DNA from: a candidate division Zixibacteria bacterium SM23_81
GTDB taxonomy: Bacteria > SM23-81
DNA: 23,843 bases
Assembly (NCBI GenBank): GCA_001304015.1
Contig: LJUY01000043.1
Coordinates: 1-23,843, forward strand
Reading direction: 5' to 3'
Positions 22,407-23,843 of the stretch are shown here, piece after piece. Below the pieces are notes generated by a model. That model was given only the letters and a program-made list of their open reading frames with translations, had not been told where the DNA came from and did not search any database. Both the position numbers and the translations under genes were made by a program. Numbering within the stretch: the first letter of the stretch is position 1; each line of letters opens with the position of its first letter.

Positions 22407-22435
22407 TTGACAAAGTAAATTAGGTATGATAAAAT
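22407..22435 (+). promoter_or_regulatory. Promoter of the second fibre-like gene
   Basis: TTGACA at 22407-22412, a 17-bp spacer and TAAAAT at 22430-22435, within TATGATAAAAT. It is the better-matching member of the duplicated promoter pair. Confidence 0.7.
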
Positions 22436-22524
22436 GGCATTGAGATTTCTAACTGACTTTTTTAAACAAGTTACTATTTCGTGCTTTTTCCCTTTTCATC
22501 TTTCTTCTCCACAGGAGGTGCGCC

Positions 22525-23843
22525 ATGAGGGCGAGGGTTTTCGTGGTGGTGCTGTCGATGATTGTTTTGTCGACCGCAGCACTGGCCGATGGGCCTGGAT
22601 CGGCGGTGGGCCAGGCCGACAGGTATGATTTGGCGCGGGCCAATGAGTCCGCATCAAAAAGCGTTCGGAAAGAAGTGCCTGGGGTGATGAGCTTTCAGGG
22701 CACTTTGACCGATGAGCACGGGGTGGCCATGGACACGACGGTTTCCATGGCCTTTTCAATTTACAGCGATTCTACCGGGGGGAATCTGGTCTGGACCGAG
22801 ACCCAGCCGGTAGTGGTGGTGAGCAGTGGTCTTTTCAACGTCTTATTGGGCAGGATCAACAGTATCCCGGACACGGTGTTCAAAGAACCCTCGCGCTGGC
22901 TAGGGGTTAAAGTTGGCGGGGACCCCGAAATGACCTCTCGGCAGCGGCTTGCGGCTGTGGGGTATGCTTTTTGGGCTGCTGAGGCCGATACAGCGGGGTA
23001 TGCTCGTACTGCTGTGGCTGCTGGTGATAGTGATTGGACGATTTCTGGGGATGATCTCTATTGTGCCCAACCAGGTAAGGTGGGCATCGGGACGACAAGT
23101 CCGCAGTCGAAATTGCATGTTGATGGAGCCATACGGCTGGGCAGTGGATCAGCCAAGTATCAGATTCAGGAGGTGACTCCCTATAGTGGTGGTGGTTGGA
23201 AGGATTACATCGCTTTTGGTGGTATTGGGATTGGCAGCAATGACGGCACCAATCGACAGATGTTCATGTTTGCTGATGGTGCCGGCTCCAACAATATCTT
23301 CACAGCAGCGACCAGTGAGAACGGGGGCAGTACCTGGGAGGCAGATTTTGTGATTCAGCAGGATGGCAAGGTGGGCATCGGGACGACTTCGCCGACTGCG
23401 CCGCTGACCATACAGACCATCAATGGAACGGATATCGCGTTTACCAGTACAGGAAATAACGCAGATATCATGGCGCCTGGTACATTAAAAATCGGTACCA
23501 CAGGCGGTGGCTACTGGCTGCACTTTTTGACAGATGATGGGTACAAGATGAGCATCACCGGCGCAGGCGATGTGGGTATTGGCACCACCAGCCCTGCCGC
23601 GAAGCTGGATGTTGGCGGAGATATCAATGCCGATTCCCTCTACAAAATTGGAGGAAATACGGTGCTCTCTGTAACGGACCTGGATAATCTTTTCGTGGGT
23701 GACGGTGCTGGGACGTACAATACGGGGAATCATGGGACGTTTGTGGGAGATCAGGCTGGGCACAATAACCAGGGTTCTCAGAACACATTCTTAGGGAAAG
23801 CCGCAGGTCTTCTCAACGCCGATGGTTTCCAGAACACGTTCGT
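22525..23843 (+). CDS. Second fibre/adhesin-like protein, paralogue of the 18889 gene (3' end outside window)
   Basis: ATG 22525 follows CAGGAGGT. The frame is open for 439 complete codons to the window end. The signal peptide MRARVFVVVLSMIVLSTAALA and the head domain (MSFQGTLTDEHGVAMDTT ... GDPEMTSRQRLAAVGYAF) nearly repeat those of the first fibre gene. A block around 23081-23380 (VGIGTTSPQSKLHVDGAIRL, QIQEVTPYSGGGW, NIFTAATSENGGS, FVIQQDGKVGIGT) is also almost identical. After that the sequence diverges (SPTAPLTIQTINGT). The last visible part, FVGDGAGTYNTGNHGTFVGD...QNTFLGKAAGLLN, is the start of the TFLG.AG-type repeats typical of stalk proteins. Compared with the first gene it has an extra AAEADTAGYARTAVAAGD segment after the head. 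It has its own promoter and is probably a separate transcript. Confidence 0.9.
   Translation, partial: MRARVFVVVLSMIVLSTAALADGPGSAVGQADRYDLARANESASKSVRKEVPGVMSFQGTLTDEHGVAMDTTVSMAFSIYSDSTGGNLVWTETQPVVVVSSGLFNVLLGRINSIPDTVFKEPSRWLGVKVGGDPEMTSRQRLAAVGYAFWAAEADTAGYARTAVAAGDSDWTISGDDLYCAQPGKVGIGTTSPQSKLHVDGAIRLGSGSAKYQIQEVTPYSGGGWKDYIAFGGIGIGSNDGTNRQMFMFADGAGSNNIFTAATSENGGSTWEADFVIQQDGKVGIGTTSPTAPLTIQTINGTDIAFTSTGNNADIMAPGTLKIGTTGGGYWLHFLTDDGYKMSITGAGDVGIGTTSPAAKLDVGGDINADSLYKIGGNTVLSVTDLDNLFVGDGAGTYNTGNHGTFVGDQAGHNNQGSQNTFLGKAAGLLNADGFQNTF

Larger units (their letters stand above)
21991..22524. other. Intergenic region, 534 bp, rich in palindromes
   Basis: No gene is seen. In order it holds a 20-bp perfect palindrome (22030-22049), a 12-bp-stem hairpin (22121-22153), a terminator (22234-22260), dispersed repeat copy 3 (22261-22336) and the promoter and leader of the next fibre-like gene (22407-22524). 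Confidence 0.8.

Noticed and set aside
22434-22628. 64-codon open frame overlapping the start of the second fibre gene
   Set aside because: It begins at the promoter -10, has no ribosome-binding site and overlaps the clearly homologous fibre-gene start in another frame.
18889-23843. Phage tail-fibre genes and therefore a prophage
   Set aside because: The GIGTxSP repeats occur in phage fibres, but both genes have signal peptides and no other phage genes are present.

Overview
The window reads as a piece of a bacterial chromosome from an uncultured lineage of the Fibrobacteres-Chlorobi-Bacteroidetes (FCB) type, for example a candidate phylum such as KSB1, Zixibacteria, Eisenbacteria or Latescibacteria. 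The lineage is inferred, not proven. The evidence is a C-terminal type IX-secretion-like domain with the QNYPNPFN signature on a secreted beta-propeller protein, a gingipain-type (family C25) peptidase, very large secreted proteins built from repeats, and LpoB-type envelope lipoproteins. There are no rRNA or tRNA genes, CRISPR arrays, transposases or phage modules.

Layout. (1) 1-1842: the 3' end of a secreted protein made of 312-bp tandem Ig-like repeats and a closing Fn3 domain. (2) 1843-2391: a gene-free stretch with a terminator-like compound hairpin, a dispersed GAAGCTGG-rich repeat and a promoter. (3) 2392-5076: two adjacent genes that together look like one split protein, a DUF7948-type domain followed by a seven-repeat SBBP propeller with a sorting-type tail. 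A strong terminator follows. (4) 5257-8908: a small membrane protein, then a likely operon of O6-alkylguanine-DNA alkyltransferase, a 63-aa membrane protein, a SAM methyltransferase and an exported TPR protein fused to a VOC (glyoxalase-fold) domain. (5) 9163-14103: a 1646-aa C25 peptidase with two seven-repeat FG-GAP/VCBS propellers and an Fn3 tail homologous to that of gene 1. (6) Minus strand, 14184-18215: an lpoB - COG3014-like lipoprotein pair and a separate phosphomannomutase/phosphoglucomutase. (7) 18889 to the window end: two paralogous secreted fibre-like proteins (head domain plus 'GIGTxSP' repeats). They have almost the same signal peptide, ribosome-binding site and promoter, and the same type of dispersed repeat upstream. 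The second runs off the window.

Functionally this is mostly an envelope and secretion region: at least six exported proteins, four of them large repeat proteins, beside genes for peptidoglycan-synthase activation (LpoB), sugar-phosphate supply (PMM/PGM) and DNA alkylation repair. Many transcription units have a readable sigma70-like promoter (TTGAC-type -35, 17-18 bp, TAnnnT-type -10). These promoters help place several non-ATG starts. Translation starts at TTG or GTG are common here.

I did not find a clear new enzymatic system. The most interesting signals are the alternating A-B higher-order structure of the 312-bp repeats, a shared Fn3 plus VGEFD C-terminus on two otherwise unrelated secreted proteins, the split propeller protein, the TPR-VOC fusion, the paralogous fibre genes with a conserved 5' cassette and diverging distal parts, and a family of dispersed intergenic repeats and palindromes placed next to terminators and promoters.
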